Notes: generated by a model from the letters alone, not told the origin. 64,000 bases of DNA from Tenrec ecaudatus (GCF_050624435.1 NC_134534.1:63077501-63141500), one strand, 5' to 3'; positions 47,900 to 63,363 are shown, counted from the stretch's first letter. Numbers and translations: made by a program.

Positions 47900-48060
47900 T
47901 GAGATCACACTAGTCCAGTTGCTGTGAACCAGTTCTGACTCATGGCCACAGCATATAGGCCCAGGTGGACTTGTGTAGCATAGGATCCTAGGCTGCTTTT
48001 CTTTTTTAAAGGAAAGTAGGCCTTTCTTCCCAAGAGCTTATGGGGAGCCTGGAAGTTAAA
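47900..48060 (-). repeat. Diverged SINE
   Basis: The plus strand reads GTTGCTGTGAACCAGTTCTG and ends GGGGAGCCTGGAAGTTAAAA, which resembles a reversed SINE with many changes. Confidence 0.45.
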
Positions 48061-48289
48061 AGGTTTTGATTGATAACACCTATGTAATGCAAATGAGTAA
48101 CATGCTGAAAGTTCACCCACAGGTGCATCAGAAGAAAGTTCTGATGCTCCACCTCTCGACTCAGTTAGGCATTAATGACCCTACTAAGCACAGTCCCACT
48201 CCAAAACTCATGAGGTCACTGTCAGTTGACTCAATGCTAACTGAATTGGAATTGAATCACACTAGCTAAGTGTATTCCTATATAGAGAA

Positions 48290-48450
48290 AGCAGAGCTCT
48301 GCTGGTGCTTCTTATACGTGTTGGACTGCAACCTCAGTGTTGGAGGAGAGAACGAGGCTCTTTGCTCCCGCAAAGATGGCAGCAGCTGAAACCTCCACAG
48401 GGTTTCTGGGAGCGGGAATCAACTCCATGGCAATGTGCTTTTAAAATATA
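48290..48450 (+). repeat. Afrotherian-type SINE
   Basis: AGAACGAGGCTCTTTGCTCC, GCAAAGATGGCAGCAGCTGA and GGGAATCAACTCCATGGCAA lie in SINE order. Confidence 0.68.
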
Positions 48451-48559
48451 TCCTTAATTGTATCTAAAATGGCCTGTTTCAAAAACTCACTGCCACTGAG
48501 TCGATTATGTCATTTAGGGCACAGTAGATATTCAGTATTATTATCCACAGGAGCTATCT

Positions 48560-49500
48560 AAAGCAAAACCATACTGTGAGGTACCATGTAGCTCCCACAA
48601 GAATGATTAAGATGAAAAACAAACAAATAAAAACAAAAAAGAACATATTGGGGAAGGTAGGGAAATTAGAACCCTTGTTCACTGTTAGGTACTGCCATTG
48701 TGAAAAACAGTATGGTAGTGTTTCAAAAAAACAAAACCCCCAAAACCCCTAAAATTCGAACTATTAGATGACCCAGCAATCCCACTTTTTGTAGGCAAAT
48801 ATTTAAAACACTTGAAAGCAGAGACTGAAAAAGATTTCTACACCAGTGTTCATTAAAGCACATTTCATAATAGGAAAAAGATGAAAACACCTTAAACACC
48901 CATCCAAAGAATTGTGATATTCAGTACACACATTCAATGGAACAATGCTCAGCCAATAGAAGAAATGAAGACTTGCTACAGGCTACAATTTAGATGGAGC
49001 TAGAAGATATTATGCTGATCAAAATAAACAATCACACAAAGACAAACACTGTATGCTTCCATTTAGATAAACAGGCAAGACTAGGCGAGCGCACAAGAGG
49101 GCTTCAAATGGAAGGAAAAGAATGTTTTAATACTAATTGTGGTAATAATTGTGCTTGCTGTGATTGGATGATAGAATGATACGATATCTGTATTAACTCC
49201 AAATAAAATGATTTTGAAAAAAGAGAAAAATCCAAAGGTTAATAAATGTATGTAATTTAATCATTAAATTTAAATTTTTCATGGAAAAAATGGATTTAAA
49301 AGATCATGGAATATTTCTGGAATGTTTTGGAGGCCACTTGGATAAAGTCCAAAGTGGATTCATGACTATCAGAGATAAGAGGGAAGCGGGAGGGTGAGGT
49401 TAATGGTAGTGGGAAAATCCCCTTGATTAAGGGGAGGGTATACAACTGACCACTGTAATTGCTGTCAATATACTGTACATTTGTGGAAAGTTGAATTCAT
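48560..49500 (+). mobile_element. Ancient L1 ORF2 3' end and 3' UTR
   Basis: Typical L1 ORF2 end phrases appear (GACCCAGCAATCCCACTTTT, CACCAGTGTTCATTAAAGCA, ATTGTGATATTCAGTACACA), followed by a 3' UTR. It belongs to an older mammalian L1 group than the two large copies. Confidence 0.7.
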
Positions 49501-49739
49501 AAAAGCTGTGTGATAAATATAATTATAATACTAACAAAGTAGCCCCTGGGGTGCTTATATACAACTGTGTACTTCATGAGATTGATTCTCTGGTGGTTTA
49601 AAGAGCTGTTTTTAGCGCTCCTGCTCTACCTCCTATGCAGTTACGTAGTGCCTCAGGGATTACAATTTTGAAACTGGTCAGGTCACAGAAGTCTCTCTCT
49701 ATTGGGGCAACAGAAAAACAAGGAAAGTTAGGAATCGAG

Positions 49740-50335
49740 GAGGATATGAAGCAACAAAGCCCTCTTGGAAGAAGCACACCAGCCTGTGTGATCATGAGGT
49801 ATCGACAGAATCAGGTATCAGGCAGCAAAGAACAAAAAAATCATGTCATTGTGAATGGGGGGAGTGCAGAGTGGAGATCCATAGCCCATCTGTAGGCAAT
49901 TGGACATCCCCTTACAGAAGGATCATGGGGAGGAGATAAGCCAGTCAAGGTGCAATATAGCACCGATGAAACATACACATTTTCTCTTGTTCTTTAATGC
50001 TCCCCTCCCCCACTATCAGGACCCCAATTCTACCTTACAAATTGGTCCCCCTTTCTGGGGGATGAACAACAGAAAAGTGGGTGAAAGTAGAAGACATCAA
50101 TCAGTTGTAAGACATGACAAAATAATAATACTTTATAAATTATCAAGGGTTCATGAGGGAGGGGGGAGAAAATGAGGAGCTGATACCAAGGGCTCAAGTA
50201 GAAAGAACATGTTTTGAAAATGATGATGGCAACAATGCGCAAATGTGCTTGACACAATGAATGGATGGATGGATGGATGGATTGTGATAAGAGTGGTACG
50301 AGCCTCCAATAAAATAATTTTTTTTAAAAAAAGAA
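49740..50335 (+). mobile_element. L1 3' UTR fragment
   Basis: Begins within the 3' UTR block (GAAGCAACAAAGCCCTCTTG) and ends with the lineage terminus, AATAAAATAATTT and an A-rich tail. An ATGG run of about six units lies at 50256-50282. Confidence 0.8.
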
Positions 50336-50644
50336 AGAAATGGGTTGCCTTGGTGAACATTTTACTCCTTTCAATGAGACCAGATGAACCATATTATGTC
50401 CAACTACCATTACTGAAATTCTCATCAAAGCGTCCATAAAAGAATCATGATCAAAAGAGGATAAATGCAGAACACATATTCACATTGTCATCGATTCTAG
50501 AATTCCTGTAGTACTGAAGGTGAATGAGCCTTTGAAACTATTCTCCTAATAAACATTTTAAACCGCCAATAAAATAGTCCCTAAATCAATCTTAAAACAG
50601 AACAGTTACTTAACCTAATTAGCCAAAACTAGCCTGCCTTGTTT

Positions 50645-50745
50645 TGGAAAGAATGTACATATGAACAAATGTGTTTGATGCAATTGATATATGGATTGTT
50701 ATGAGCTATCAGAGCCCCCAATAAAATGATGTATTAAAAAAAAAC
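50645..50745 (+). mobile_element. L1 3'-terminal fragment
   Basis: A 100 bp L1 end with GAATGTACATATGAACAAAT, AATAAAATGATGT and poly(A). Confidence 0.75.
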
Positions 50746-51339
50746 TAGTCTGCTTTAAGCATTGTGCTTTTTAAAGAACTATCTATGTGAGATTCAACTG
50801 ACAACAGCTACTCCAGAGGTTAGGCAGGAGCCATAATGGAATGTGAATTTAAATCAATGAGGGCAGAGCGTCATGTTACAAATAACTCGAAATGCAAAGG
50901 CTATCATGAGTGCACAACCGAGAAGTAGGATCATGTCACTAAATATTAAAATAGAAATTGCTAATTTGGTGTTCATTTTACTGTATATAGATATATATGT
51001 AGTCTCAACAACAATAAATAATGTTTATGGAAAAATACATATTTTTCATAAATATATTTTAAAATTATGAAGCTAAGAGGGAATAAATCAAAGCCAAACA
51101 GAACTCCATTAATCATAACATGATCATGCAAATCACCAATTCTTTATTCTGATCTAATTTGAACATGTTTCAAAATTGTTTATTGAGAAACATACTTTCT
51201 TCCTTTCTTTTTTAGGTCTACATACATGCTAATCAGCTCAATGCATTCTTTCCAAACTTTCCCAAACTTCTCTGGAATTAGTGCAAGAAAAAGTAAAGTT
51301 TCAATGAGGGTATAATCAATTAAATTAGATCTTTGGTCA

Positions 51340-51573
<234 letters not shown>

Positions 51574-51652
51574 TCAACCTGCTATGATATTAATTTGATT
51601 AATTTAGAGTCTTGTCATCTTTGGTCATTTTGTTCTTTAACTAAATGATAAT

Positions 51653-52349
51653 TGTAGGGGAAGTCACCCCTCACAACTAATCACCGCTTTAGTAAATGCA
51701 ATTGTAAAGTTGAGAAATATAAAGATTTTAGTAAAATCATAGAGAATAGGGAGAGATGGGAGAGAGTAAAATAAAGAAGACAGACTCGTTTCATGGTAGC
51801 ATGCTCACCTCCTAGCTGGCCAGGATCTCAACAGCCAGGTTCACAAACAGTGCGGGCAGAGAGGGGGCATTTTTGCTAACCGAGGCTTATATATCTTTGG
51901 GGGTGTGCATGCCTGCTCATTACAGGTAAAGACATACGTCACAGGAAGGGCTTGTGCAACAAGCAATATGAGCAATGGGGATTATACAATGGACATAAGC
52001 GTAACAGGAAGGGAATGACCTAGGGGTATACTCATGATAAAGGAGGGCCTAGGGGTATACATGTGACAGGCAGGGCAGACCCTAGATTCATGATGGGGGC
52101 CTAACCTTGGTCACCCTTGAGTGGGCTTGACCTCCCTGGGCTCTCCTTCAGGTAAACAATCTACTACTATCCTTATCAAAAGGGAGCGGCCCTTATTTAG
52201 GGTGGGACAGACTATATAGTCTGATTGCTCTAGATGGCTGATAGCCCTTAGGGAGAATAACCCCTGACCTAATTCTGTTGACCTCCGAGTTTATAGTCAT
52301 TTACCATGTGTAGCAAGCAACTAAGTTTGGCCTATATTTGGGGGACACA
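51653..52349 (-). repeat. Probable solo LTR
   Basis: On the minus strand the segment starts TGTGTCCCCCAAATATAGGC and ends GGGGTGACTTCCCCTACA, a TG...CA arrangement of about 700 bp. A TATA-like ATATATAAG lies on that strand near 51885. It is GC-richer than its surroundings. No clear target duplication remains, and the family is not identified. Confidence 0.6.
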
Positions 52350-52589
52350 ACTTGGAAGAAATATGTCTGTCCAAAGATAATACTCAAAGACACTTATGAT
52401 GAGTAAGCCTCTAATTTTTTACTTTACCATGTCAAGGAAGTTTTGCCTTTCTCATTTTAAAACTACCAAAAAGTGAACAGAATATAGACAGAATGGATAG
52501 AATAAACTCCTTAATAGGATAGAACTCTCTGAGAATGAATAGAATAGAGGGAAATTTCAGAAAACACAGAATAACTATGTTTGGAAGTG

Positions 52590-52800
52590 ACGCAGAATCA
52601 AACAAACGGGCATTCAAACTCCAGTTTGATTACTTACAAGCTCTTTAACCTTGGGTAAATTAACTACTATGTTTGGGATGCGTGGATTTTTATTGAGAAA
52701 ACAGAAATAGTGATAAAAATCTTCAAGTGGAGTCAGGAGGACTAAATGAAAAAAAAAAGTAAAGTCTGATTTCTAGCACATAATACACTGCATAAACAGG
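52590..52800 (+). repeat. MIR element
   Basis: CAAGCTCTTTAACCTTGGGTAAATTAAC and the following AT-rich part match the conserved MIR core in order. Confidence 0.6.
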
Positions 52801-53569
52801 AGCAAAGATAGCACTTAGTGGAAAGAAAATAAGCTTGCTTTCTCATCCAGATCCGGGTTCTGCTGCTTTCGAGATCGGATGTCTCGTTACACTAAATCAT
52901 TCAATTTAGCCTTATAGAACCACTTACCTACTGAATATCACTACTGGACAGAATAGTAAGCATTTCAATTTTAACATATTCCAAAGTATTGTTTCATCAA
53001 CATTTCATCATCTCATGATTAAATGGCACCCCCATCTGAAGTGTTGATTCTCATGAAAACCAAGAGTCTATGGTGATTCCTCTGTTTGCTTCATCTCTCT
53101 TCTAATTCCATAGCAAATTCTCATGGCTATTTCTCCAAAATGATGTCAAAGTGATTCAATTCAATCTATCTCCATTATCACCCTGACAACCCGAACCCTT
53201 AGGACCCTTCTCTGGGATTACTGAACGCACTCTTAATAGCTAATTGGCCTCCAATCTTTCTTTCTGATTTCCCCACCCTCCATCCTTTGACAGAGCTTCC
53301 AGCACGGACATGAAAATAGTGCTCAGTTAACATTACTGTATTGAAAATACCTCAGCGGTTTCTTATTGCTTTTAAAATAGAATACAAACTTAATAATAGC
53401 CTCCGAGAGGCCTGAGAAGGTCTCCTGTGTTGGCTCCTCCCTACATCTCTGATCTCATCTTGCCACACCCTCTTACTCATTTTCCCCAAAGCCTATTTTG
53501 CCTACCTCAGAAACATTGAGTATCCAATTCCTGTAATACACATGCTTTCTTTTCAGATGCTAGGGTGTG

Positions 53570-54055
53570 TCGTGGATTGAATTATGTCCCTCTAAATATG
53601 TGTCAACATGATTCTCAATGGTTTGGCAGTTATATAATGATGTAATTTGGCACCTATGTAGTGATCGTCCAAGAGGCAATCTGCTGTGCTAAACCAGCAG
53701 TTGTAAAAGAATTTTGAGTGGAATACAATGCCTTTAAGCCCATCATAGTCCCATAAGGGGGGTTTTCTGGGGCACCATCTGGAATACCTTTTTCAAGATA
53801 TGAAAAAGAGGGAGAAATGAGAGATGGTAGCTGAGAGAGGCCTACTACCAATGAGAAAGAAGAGCCAGGAGTAGCGTATGTACTCTCCTGATGGTGCCTA
53901 GGACCTTTCTAGAACCAGGAGACACGGTAAGCCTTTCTCTAAAGCCAACACCTTGAGTTCTGACTTCTAGCCTCCTAAATTGTGGGAAAGTACATCTCTC
54001 TGTGTTGAAGTCCTTCACTTGTGGTGTTTCTGATACAGTAGCCTTAGATTTCCAA
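53570..54055 (+). repeat. MaLR-like LTR relic
   Basis: TGGATTGAATTATGTCCCTC at the start and CTTCTAGCCTCCTAAATTGT, then CACTTGTGGTGTTTCTGATA at the end match the layout of mammalian MaLR (MLT-type) LTRs. It is distantly related to 58570-58960. Confidence 0.5.
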
Positions 54056-55804
54056 GATTAGGTGCCTGTCATTCAGCTCTCAGTAGAAATCTTCTCTGAT
54101 CCTCAATTTCTCATCTGTCTTACTACTTCAACCCCAATTGCTCTCTGACCACTCATCTTATTGTATTTTTATAGCATTTCTTAGGCGGGGCTACCTAGAA
54201 ATAACCTACTCACGATTTTTAAATGTCTTTTTTTTACTGGTCATTGCTTCCAAAATGCCAATTTATGAGAATAATGAGACAATCTATTTGTAGTACTGAG
54301 TACTCACTGTATTTAAATTACAAAAGTAGGCACTTCATAAATATTTATTTGATTAGTTTAACCGAGTAAATGTAACTGATCTAGGGCTGAATATTTGTAA
54401 CCTGTAAAATTTAGGTAATAAAAGCTATGCTATAAAACTCCTAAGAGTACTACATAAAATAATGCACTTGATAATGCAATCAATAGCTGCTTTCCAAATG
54501 CCTTATACATTACAGGCATTTACTAATCCATTGCTATTAATATTAATTGATTAGTAAAAAAGAGTTAGGTACATAAAAACCAATTTTGATCAATTACTGG
54601 GTTTCACTTCCTCAATATTTCAATTCTTGTTTTCATCTGTAGAAGTCAGCAACTTCTAAAGAATACTGATAATAAAAATTATACAACTGATAAATAATAC
54701 AACCCTACTTATATTACTTGGGGTGAGACTAGTCAGTTTTAGCAATTTAGCATTATTCACTCTGGCATAACCTCCTAAGCTAAGCTATCTTTATGATATG
54801 TCAATAACAGTGACTCATACCAGGAAGGCAATTAAAAACATGATTTTAGATTTCATAGCATTCTTCCCCTCCATGTGAAATGCACCCTTAGAAATATAAG
54901 TGCTAACTTTCTACAGTTTCCATGATTATGTAAATAATTAGCCCTATTGCTTTCATTAAAAAATTGAGCATTTTTCTATGTCTATTTTTTTTATATATGA
55001 TAAGGATAAATTTACTAAAATATGCCTGGGCAGAGTAAATATTATGGTTAATATAATGTGGAATAATAGAAATATTTTGATCTACAAAAATAAAAGTACA
55101 TACTTCTTATTAAATAGAATTACATGAAACTTAAAAATGTATAGACTAAGTAGGAAATTAAGATCCCTAAACTATAATTAAAATGATCCCCAAACATCAT
55201 TTTACATTAAATTGAATATAAAGAAAAAAAATGAAAACATATGCATTAAAATCAAGAAAAAAATCTGAATTATATTTCTCATTTGAGTATTACAGACTGC
55301 GTTGGAAAACATTTAATATTTATACAGTAAATGCTAGAATAAAATTGGAAACATAAAGGGAAAATTATTATATATTTCATAAGACGCCCCCCCAAAACAC
55401 CAATACATCCTGTGTGGTTCCCATCTAAGAGTAACCTAGTATTTCTAAAAATTATATGTCACTTTCAATAAACACTGAACCACAACAGTGTGACATGACT
55501 CTTTCTCCTATACATTTACATTTCAATGCATTGGCTCACAAAGCTCGTTTATTTTACCGTCACATAAGTATTATAAACTCTTAAGGGGCAGAATAATCTA
55601 AGTCTTATTCAACTTGTTTCCAATCAACAAGTATGTTAGACTCTTAAAAAAAGTCAGCAAATTGTCTCTTGATAGATCCAAAAGGGGAATTTTGATAAAG
55701 TAACCTTTATCAAAATACTAAATTTGCTAAGAGTAGTAATTCAACGAACACAGTCTCTAAGAAGCAATTTAGTGAAAATCACTTATAATTTCATTCATAT
55801 GTAC

Positions 55805-55960
55805 CTGATCATCCAGTGGTAACTCACAGAAGGCAGGAATATATTTGGCCCATTCCACCAGGACAAGGAGTTGCTGCTTCATTGATTCACAGACATCCCC
55901 AATACTTGCAATTTTCTTAACATTTATGTCAGTGCTTGCCCCAGGACTTGTGGCAGATAT
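55805..55960 (-). CDS. HNF4G: HNF4G exon, hinge to early ligand-binding domain
   Basis: This 156 bp exon (52 codons, phase 0 at both ends) encodes the end of the hinge and the first helices of the ligand-binding domain. Visible landmarks are [16 protein letters not shown] and [19 protein letters not shown], the conserved nuclear-receptor signature region around helices 3-5. The acceptor is aatgttag with a weak pyrimidine tract, and the donor is CAG|gtacat. The hinge segment [10 protein letters not shown] is the least conserved part. Confidence 0.96.
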
Positions 55961-57485
55961 CTAACATTAAGAAGGACAGTACTTTGATCAATCTTTTTTG
56001 GATAATACATTGCCGACATTGCCCTGGTTTTATTATTGCAATAAGTAAATGTCATTGAAATAGGTACTATCATTGCCATACTTTCTTGCAATGTCCACGT
56101 AGTAACCCTTTTTCTTTGGTAGAGGGTCTGTCAGTTTATAAGTTAAATTGAAAATACTAAAGACACAGGCATTATTTTGGGAGCAGTATAATTTTAAAAG
56201 TTCAATCTGTAAATTAAGTTAGCACAACTTTTGGGGGAATTCCATTAATTCGAAATGGCTTTAAAAGAAGTATCTTGTAGTCAAGTGAAATAGTCTCTGT
56301 TTTTGTTTGCTTAATTAAAAAAAGATATCCCTATGAAATAATTCCATTTTTAAATGTTCTGAAGTTTATGAAATAAATGCTCCCAGTGGATAAACTCTAC
56401 TGACTCAGTGAGACAAGACTTCGACAGGAAGACAGGGCTGCTTATATGGTTGCACTGAAGGAAAGCTTGTGAAAATCAGCCACAGCTCAATAGTCTGATG
56501 AGCGTATTGTACAGCAGCCTAGGTGTACAATTGCTCAGAGCTTCGAGCCATACAAAAGTGATGCTACAATGATTTTTGCTGAGAAAAGCATTGTTCATAT
56601 AGTTCTTACAAACTTAATTATTGAACTTACATGTGTGTGTGTTTATGCATGTATGAGCAAGAAATATTCCCACACAGCCCCCCATAAGTCATCCTAAAAA
56701 CTCTATAGGACAGTTATGCAGTTATGATGATAAGGAGAATATTCATTTCATCATATTACCCATGGATTTTCAAAATGGAAAGTGTGTTGGTTAATAGGAG
56801 TTCATGAACTACTTAGCTATTTCATAATTAGCTTTATAATAGAAAAATACCATTAGTATTTCTTGTTGAGAAAATGCTAACATAAACTATCTCTTTGTTT
56901 TCCTGATGCCACAATAATTTATTTTTATGTACATGATCAATAATCTATTTTGTGTGTTTTCTTGTTGTTGTTTATCACTGATGTTCTCTTTCTATAAATT
57001 CAAAGTCATGGGAACAGCCTTTTTCTCATATTTTCTGAATGATACCTCTTCCCTTAAACAGGTTTATAGACCAGGATGCCAAGATGATTTCTTGAATCCA
57101 AAACATTTTTAAGGAAGGAGACGCTGAGGGATACTCTCAACCAACCCCTACAAAGTTACGGTAACTGATTGTACTGTTTCAGAAACATAACAAATACTTC
57201 CCCCCAAGCATTGTGGTATGCATTCAGTATTTTAAATCAAACTTATGGACAAACTTTCTAAAAACAATTTTAGATGCATGTCAGTCATGTAGCTGTTTTA
57301 AAAATAGGGTCTTTTCCAGGGAAAATAAAAACTAAAGTAAGCAGTCTCACTCATACCTTCGAACTCAACTCTTGACTTAATATAAATATAATTCATATTA
57401 GTCATGAATAAATTTGCTTCAGCTAAGATGCTTGTAATAGTATGCATTATGTCTAAATAAATATCTGGCTTTTTAAAATAGGCTT
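55961..57485 (-). other. HNF4G intron 4, nothing recognised apart from SINE
   Basis: Intron 4 spans 55961-57708; apart from the SINE at its upstream end I see no gene or identifiable repeat in it. Confidence 0.55.
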
Positions 57486-57680
57486 AAAGGAGCCCTGGTG
57501 GAGTAATGGGTTGGTACAGTAAGGTCAGCAGTTTATACCCACCTGCCGCTCCATGGGAGAAAGGCGAGGCTCTGTAATCCCGCAAAGAACTACAGCCTCC
57601 GAAACTCACAGGGGCAGTTCTACTCTGTCTAAGATGGTCCCTATGAGTCATAAATTACTAAATAGACTTGATATGAAACA
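57486..57680 (+). repeat. Afrotherian-type SINE next to an HNF4G splice donor
   Basis: A well-preserved copy: AAAGGAGCCCTGGTGGAGTA, CGCTCCATGGGAGAAAGGCG, CAGGGGCAGTTCTACTCTGT, ending near GACTTGATATGAAAC. It is antisense to HNF4G and ends about 30 bp from the donor of the hinge exon. Confidence 0.82.
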
Positions 57681-57708
57681 AAGTTGGATGCTCGTGGGCA
57701 CCAGGTAC

Positions 57709-57815
57709 CTGACGAGACAGAACTTCAGCTTGGGCCAGCGTGTTAATGGAGGGACTATTGCTGTTGTCAAACGTGTTTCTTCTGGTGCTTATTCTGTCCC
57801 GTTCATTTTGCACAG
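57709..57815 (-). CDS. HNF4G: HNF4G exon, hinge region
   Basis: This 107 bp exon encodes the start of the hinge, from [11 protein letters not shown] to AEVLSRQ, linking the DNA-binding and ligand-binding domains. The acceptor is ctctcttag and the donor CAG|gtacct. Residues in the middle ([11 protein letters not shown]) differ slightly from what I recall of the human protein, as expected for a hinge. A plus-strand SINE (about 57486-57680) ends only about 30 bp downstream of the donor in the gene's sense. Confidence 0.96.
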
Positions 57816-58569
57816 CTAAGAGAGAAAATCATAGTCTTTATTGACCAAGTCTCTTCAATAAATGTCAAGACATACAGTTGTAAGTAAACATAAATTCTGA
57901 AGACTGTGAGAAGGGGCCCTTTTAAAGTCTTGCGCTGGGGAGAGTATGTGAGCTAAGATATATTTTCATTCTGTACCAATTTGAAAAGGAGGAAGAGCCA
58001 GGCTTGTTACTGGAGTTCATAAAGTATTACTGTTTAGAACTCCATTATGTCATTCGTATTGGAATTGTTGGATCAGCCAGTTCAACCACACTGTATCATT
58101 CCTAGGATGTTTTCTTTACTTTTCTCAAAGTTAATAAAATCATTAAGATAACTACAAGAAGAGTATTGCCTATGAATCTGACCCGGTCAAAGATAAGTGT
58201 ATATTCACTATAAGAAAATATGAGTCATAGAAATATAAAACCTTCATTTTCTTTTTCCTATGATACACTAGCAAAAATGGCAAGTAACGTGATATGGAAT
58301 GAATTAAAATGGAAATGTTCTACCACTGTACTTTCGAAACAGACAATTTATAATCAAGATTTCACAGCTTCACAGATGAAGAGGAATTTTGCTGCAGGAA
58401 CAAATACCCCTAAAGTCTTATACATATTTGATTTAGATATTTCAGAAGATGAGAGACTGGCCTTGCAGTTGATTTAAGACTTTGGGGATAATGTGATGGG
58501 GTAAGGGTGTTTTACATGTGATGAGAACATGCACTGTGTGTGTGTGTTGGTGGGGGCAGTCAAAGGTGG

Positions 58570-58960
58570 AATGTTATGAATTGGACGGTAACTCCCCAAA
58601 TGGGTGTAGTCCCTAATCTCTGTTTCTGTGGTCGTAACCCCATGCATGAATCACTTGTCCTTGCGATATTGATGAGCTCGAGCTAGTATAGCGGTCTCTT
58701 GAGTCCATCTCTTTTGCGGCATCAGAGAGCTCACAAAGGGGAAGGAGGGACAAGAGAGATGCCTCACACAGGGAGATAGCCAGGGAACTTGACATTGTAG
58801 GTTGAAAGGGCAAGGACTTTCCTCTCCAGCTGACAGCAAGGAAAGACTTCCCCTGGAGCCAGTGCTTTGAATCCAGACTTCTGGTTTCCTAAACTGCGAG
58901 CGATGCATTTCTGTTTATTAGAGGTACCCACTTTCTTTAAGGGTCTTGTTAAGATTATTT
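58570..58960 (+). repeat. MaLR-like LTR relic
   Basis: Same layout as 53570-54055: GAATTGGACGGTAACTCCCC near the start, and CAGACTTCTGGTTTCCTAAA and GTTTATTAGAGGTACCCACT near the end. Confidence 0.48.
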
Positions 58961-60374
58961 TCATATTGGGATTTTATGCTCATCTTGAAACATGTGAATA
59001 AAGAAAATGGCGCAGCAGGTGGAGATATCCCTCAGGTGATAATCTCATATGAACCCCAATCGCTATGAACTCTCAATTCAGTTGCAAAGGAAAATAATGA
59101 CCTTTAGGCTGTAAATTGGAATGAGTTATTATTTTATTGTAAAACTATATTCACTGGTAGCTTATACTTATTTTTGACAGAAATCGTTACTCATTTTTAG
59201 CTTAAACCACTTGACGAAGTTTTATGCCAACATAAGAAAGGAAGATGTTAGCTGTGTTTGTTTGTCATGAACATATCTCTAAAACAGGTAAATGATATTG
59301 GGGACATTTGTAATCTTCCCACTACCACAATTTTTGATATAACATCATGTGTGTGTATATATATTCTCTATTAATTAGTTTTGATCTTTGATTATAGTAA
59401 ATAAGACAAACATCAACTTTAATCACTCAGTTATTTCAATCTGCTTAGGGAAAATTAATACATAACTTATTCTATAACAGTAAAGGTATAATTTTTATTA
59501 TTTTAGGAAAAAATTTTGTTTTACAAAATTTAAAGTCCACATAAGACGTACAGATTGTGATTTGCTGGAACTTTTACAGAAGTGAATCTGGTGCTCAGGT
59601 TAAAAAAAATGGATGACAATGATGGGAAACGTATGTGATTAATCCTGAAAATTGCTGAGCTTTTATGACAGTAAAAATAAATTGATTTGAAGTGAGAAAA
59701 TTAATAATTCTGTAACATTCATGTTTTTCTTTTCTCTGATGCTGTTATGTGTTTTAAAAATAAACAAAATGAATGGGGTTTCTTGTCAGTTTAAAATATT
59801 AATCACAGAGAGAAAAAGGTTATGTTCAAAATGGACCTCCATGATAAACTGCACATTTGCAGTACAACTGGTTGATTGAATTTGATTTTTAAGTTGATAA
59901 AAAGTAAAATACATAAACATCTTCTAGCTGCTACTCCCTCCAAATATTCATAATGTTTTCAACATATTGGTTTGTAAATTAACTGTACTTATAATGTAGA
60001 ATATTTCAGTCAGATCATTTAATATGTTCAGCATGAAAGGAAGGTAATTTGTCTCTTTTGGTCACACTTGGTACACTACTTGGTACACTACTTGGAAACT
60101 AGTAATACTAAATAAATATGTACTGAATGAATGAATATTTGTATGTGTTGATGTACGAGTGAATGAAAATTAGATGCTTGTTTAATTTTTATGAATTAAA
60201 TAAAATAGCCAATTGTTATTGGAAATAAAAAATGCAATTTAAAAATACATTTATAATTTAAAACTCACTGATAGATTTTTACAATTTACTTTTGAACACA
60301 GCTTTATTGGTATGTTATTTAGGCAATTATTAGTAGTAGTTTTGCCAAGGAAAAGACAGCAGTAGAGATAATGC

Positions 60375-60470
60375 TGTCTGGAATCAGGCCCCAGATTTAG
60401 GCCGGCTCCACCCTCATGAGCTGCAGGACCTTGGGCTCACTTCTTAAACTTGAGGAGTCATAGATTTTTC
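60375..60470 (+). repeat. MIR element
   Basis: TGGAATCAGGCCCCAGATTT, then ATGAGCTGCAGGACCTTGGG is the MIR central region. Confidence 0.6.
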
Positions 60471-60545
60471 ATCAAAGTAACAATTGGGAATATTACAGGA
60501 CCCACATGAAAAGGTGACTGTAATAAAAGAAAACTATGTGTGCTA

Positions 60546-62880
<2,335 letters not shown>

Positions 62881-63052
62881 CTGCAGGAGTAAACATGACT
62901 CTTGCGTATGCTGCGCCTGAAGAAGCCCTTACACCCATCGCAGCTCGATGCTCCGTAGTGCTTTCCTGTCGCTCTGTCCCCACATATAGCGCACAGACAG
63001 TTAATACCATTGTCTGTGGTATTCATACTTGTTGTTTCTGGGGTAGAATTAT
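62881..63052 (-). CDS. HNF4G: HNF4G exon with start Met and first zinc finger
   Basis: This 172 bp exon encodes the first zinc finger of the DNA-binding domain, with the four zinc Cys visible as CLCAIC and SSCDGC. The P-box CDGCKGFF is intact, followed by [12 protein letters not shown]. The acceptor reads tttcatag and the donor CAG|GTACTA overlaps the last Arg codon. The exon opens with the last two bases of a split codon and eight further open codons before Met (ATG complement at 63026-63028). This Met matches the start of the 408-residue isoform, and the open upstream frame supports a longer form spliced from exons beyond the window. The exon begins 113 bp from a 33-bp minisatellite. Confidence 0.97.
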
Positions 63053-63165
63053 CTATGAAAGAAAAAGAATGGAATTAATTACTACTGTTTCTGGATGACA
63101 TTGCCTCCTAAATATTTATAGGCTTGAAGCTCGTTCTTAGCCTTTTGGACCCACATCCTTACTCT

Positions 63166-63363
63166 CCTTTTACCTGCTAGTCCTCTGTACAGGTTTTCCC
63201 TTTTACCTGCTAGTCTCCAGTACAGGTTTTCCCTTTTACCTGCTAGTCTCCAGTACAGGTTTTCCCTTTTACCTGCTAGTCTCCTGTACAGGTTTTCCCT
63301 TTTCCCTGCTAGTCTCCAGTACAGGTTTTCCCTTTTCCCTGGTAGGCTTCCATACAAGCTTCT
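63166..63363 (-). repeat. Minisatellite, six units of 33 bp
   Basis: Units begin at 63166, 63199, 63232, 63265, 63298 and 63331. On the HNF4G sense strand each contains CTAGCAGGTAAAAGGGAAAA or a close variant. Because 33 is divisible by three and no unit has a stop in one frame, it makes an 11-residue repetitive open frame that is not a gene. Confidence 0.92.

Noticed and set aside
58220-58477. 85-codon plus-strand open frame in intron 3
   Set aside because: No recognisable domain, antisense to HNF4G, with intron-like composition.
63082-63357. 91-codon open frame with an 11-residue repeat
   Set aside because: Translation of a 33-bp minisatellite in an intron; the openness follows from the unit length.
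63166-63363. CRISPR-like array
   Set aside because: Units are contiguous with no unique spacers, in a mammalian intron; it is a minisatellite.
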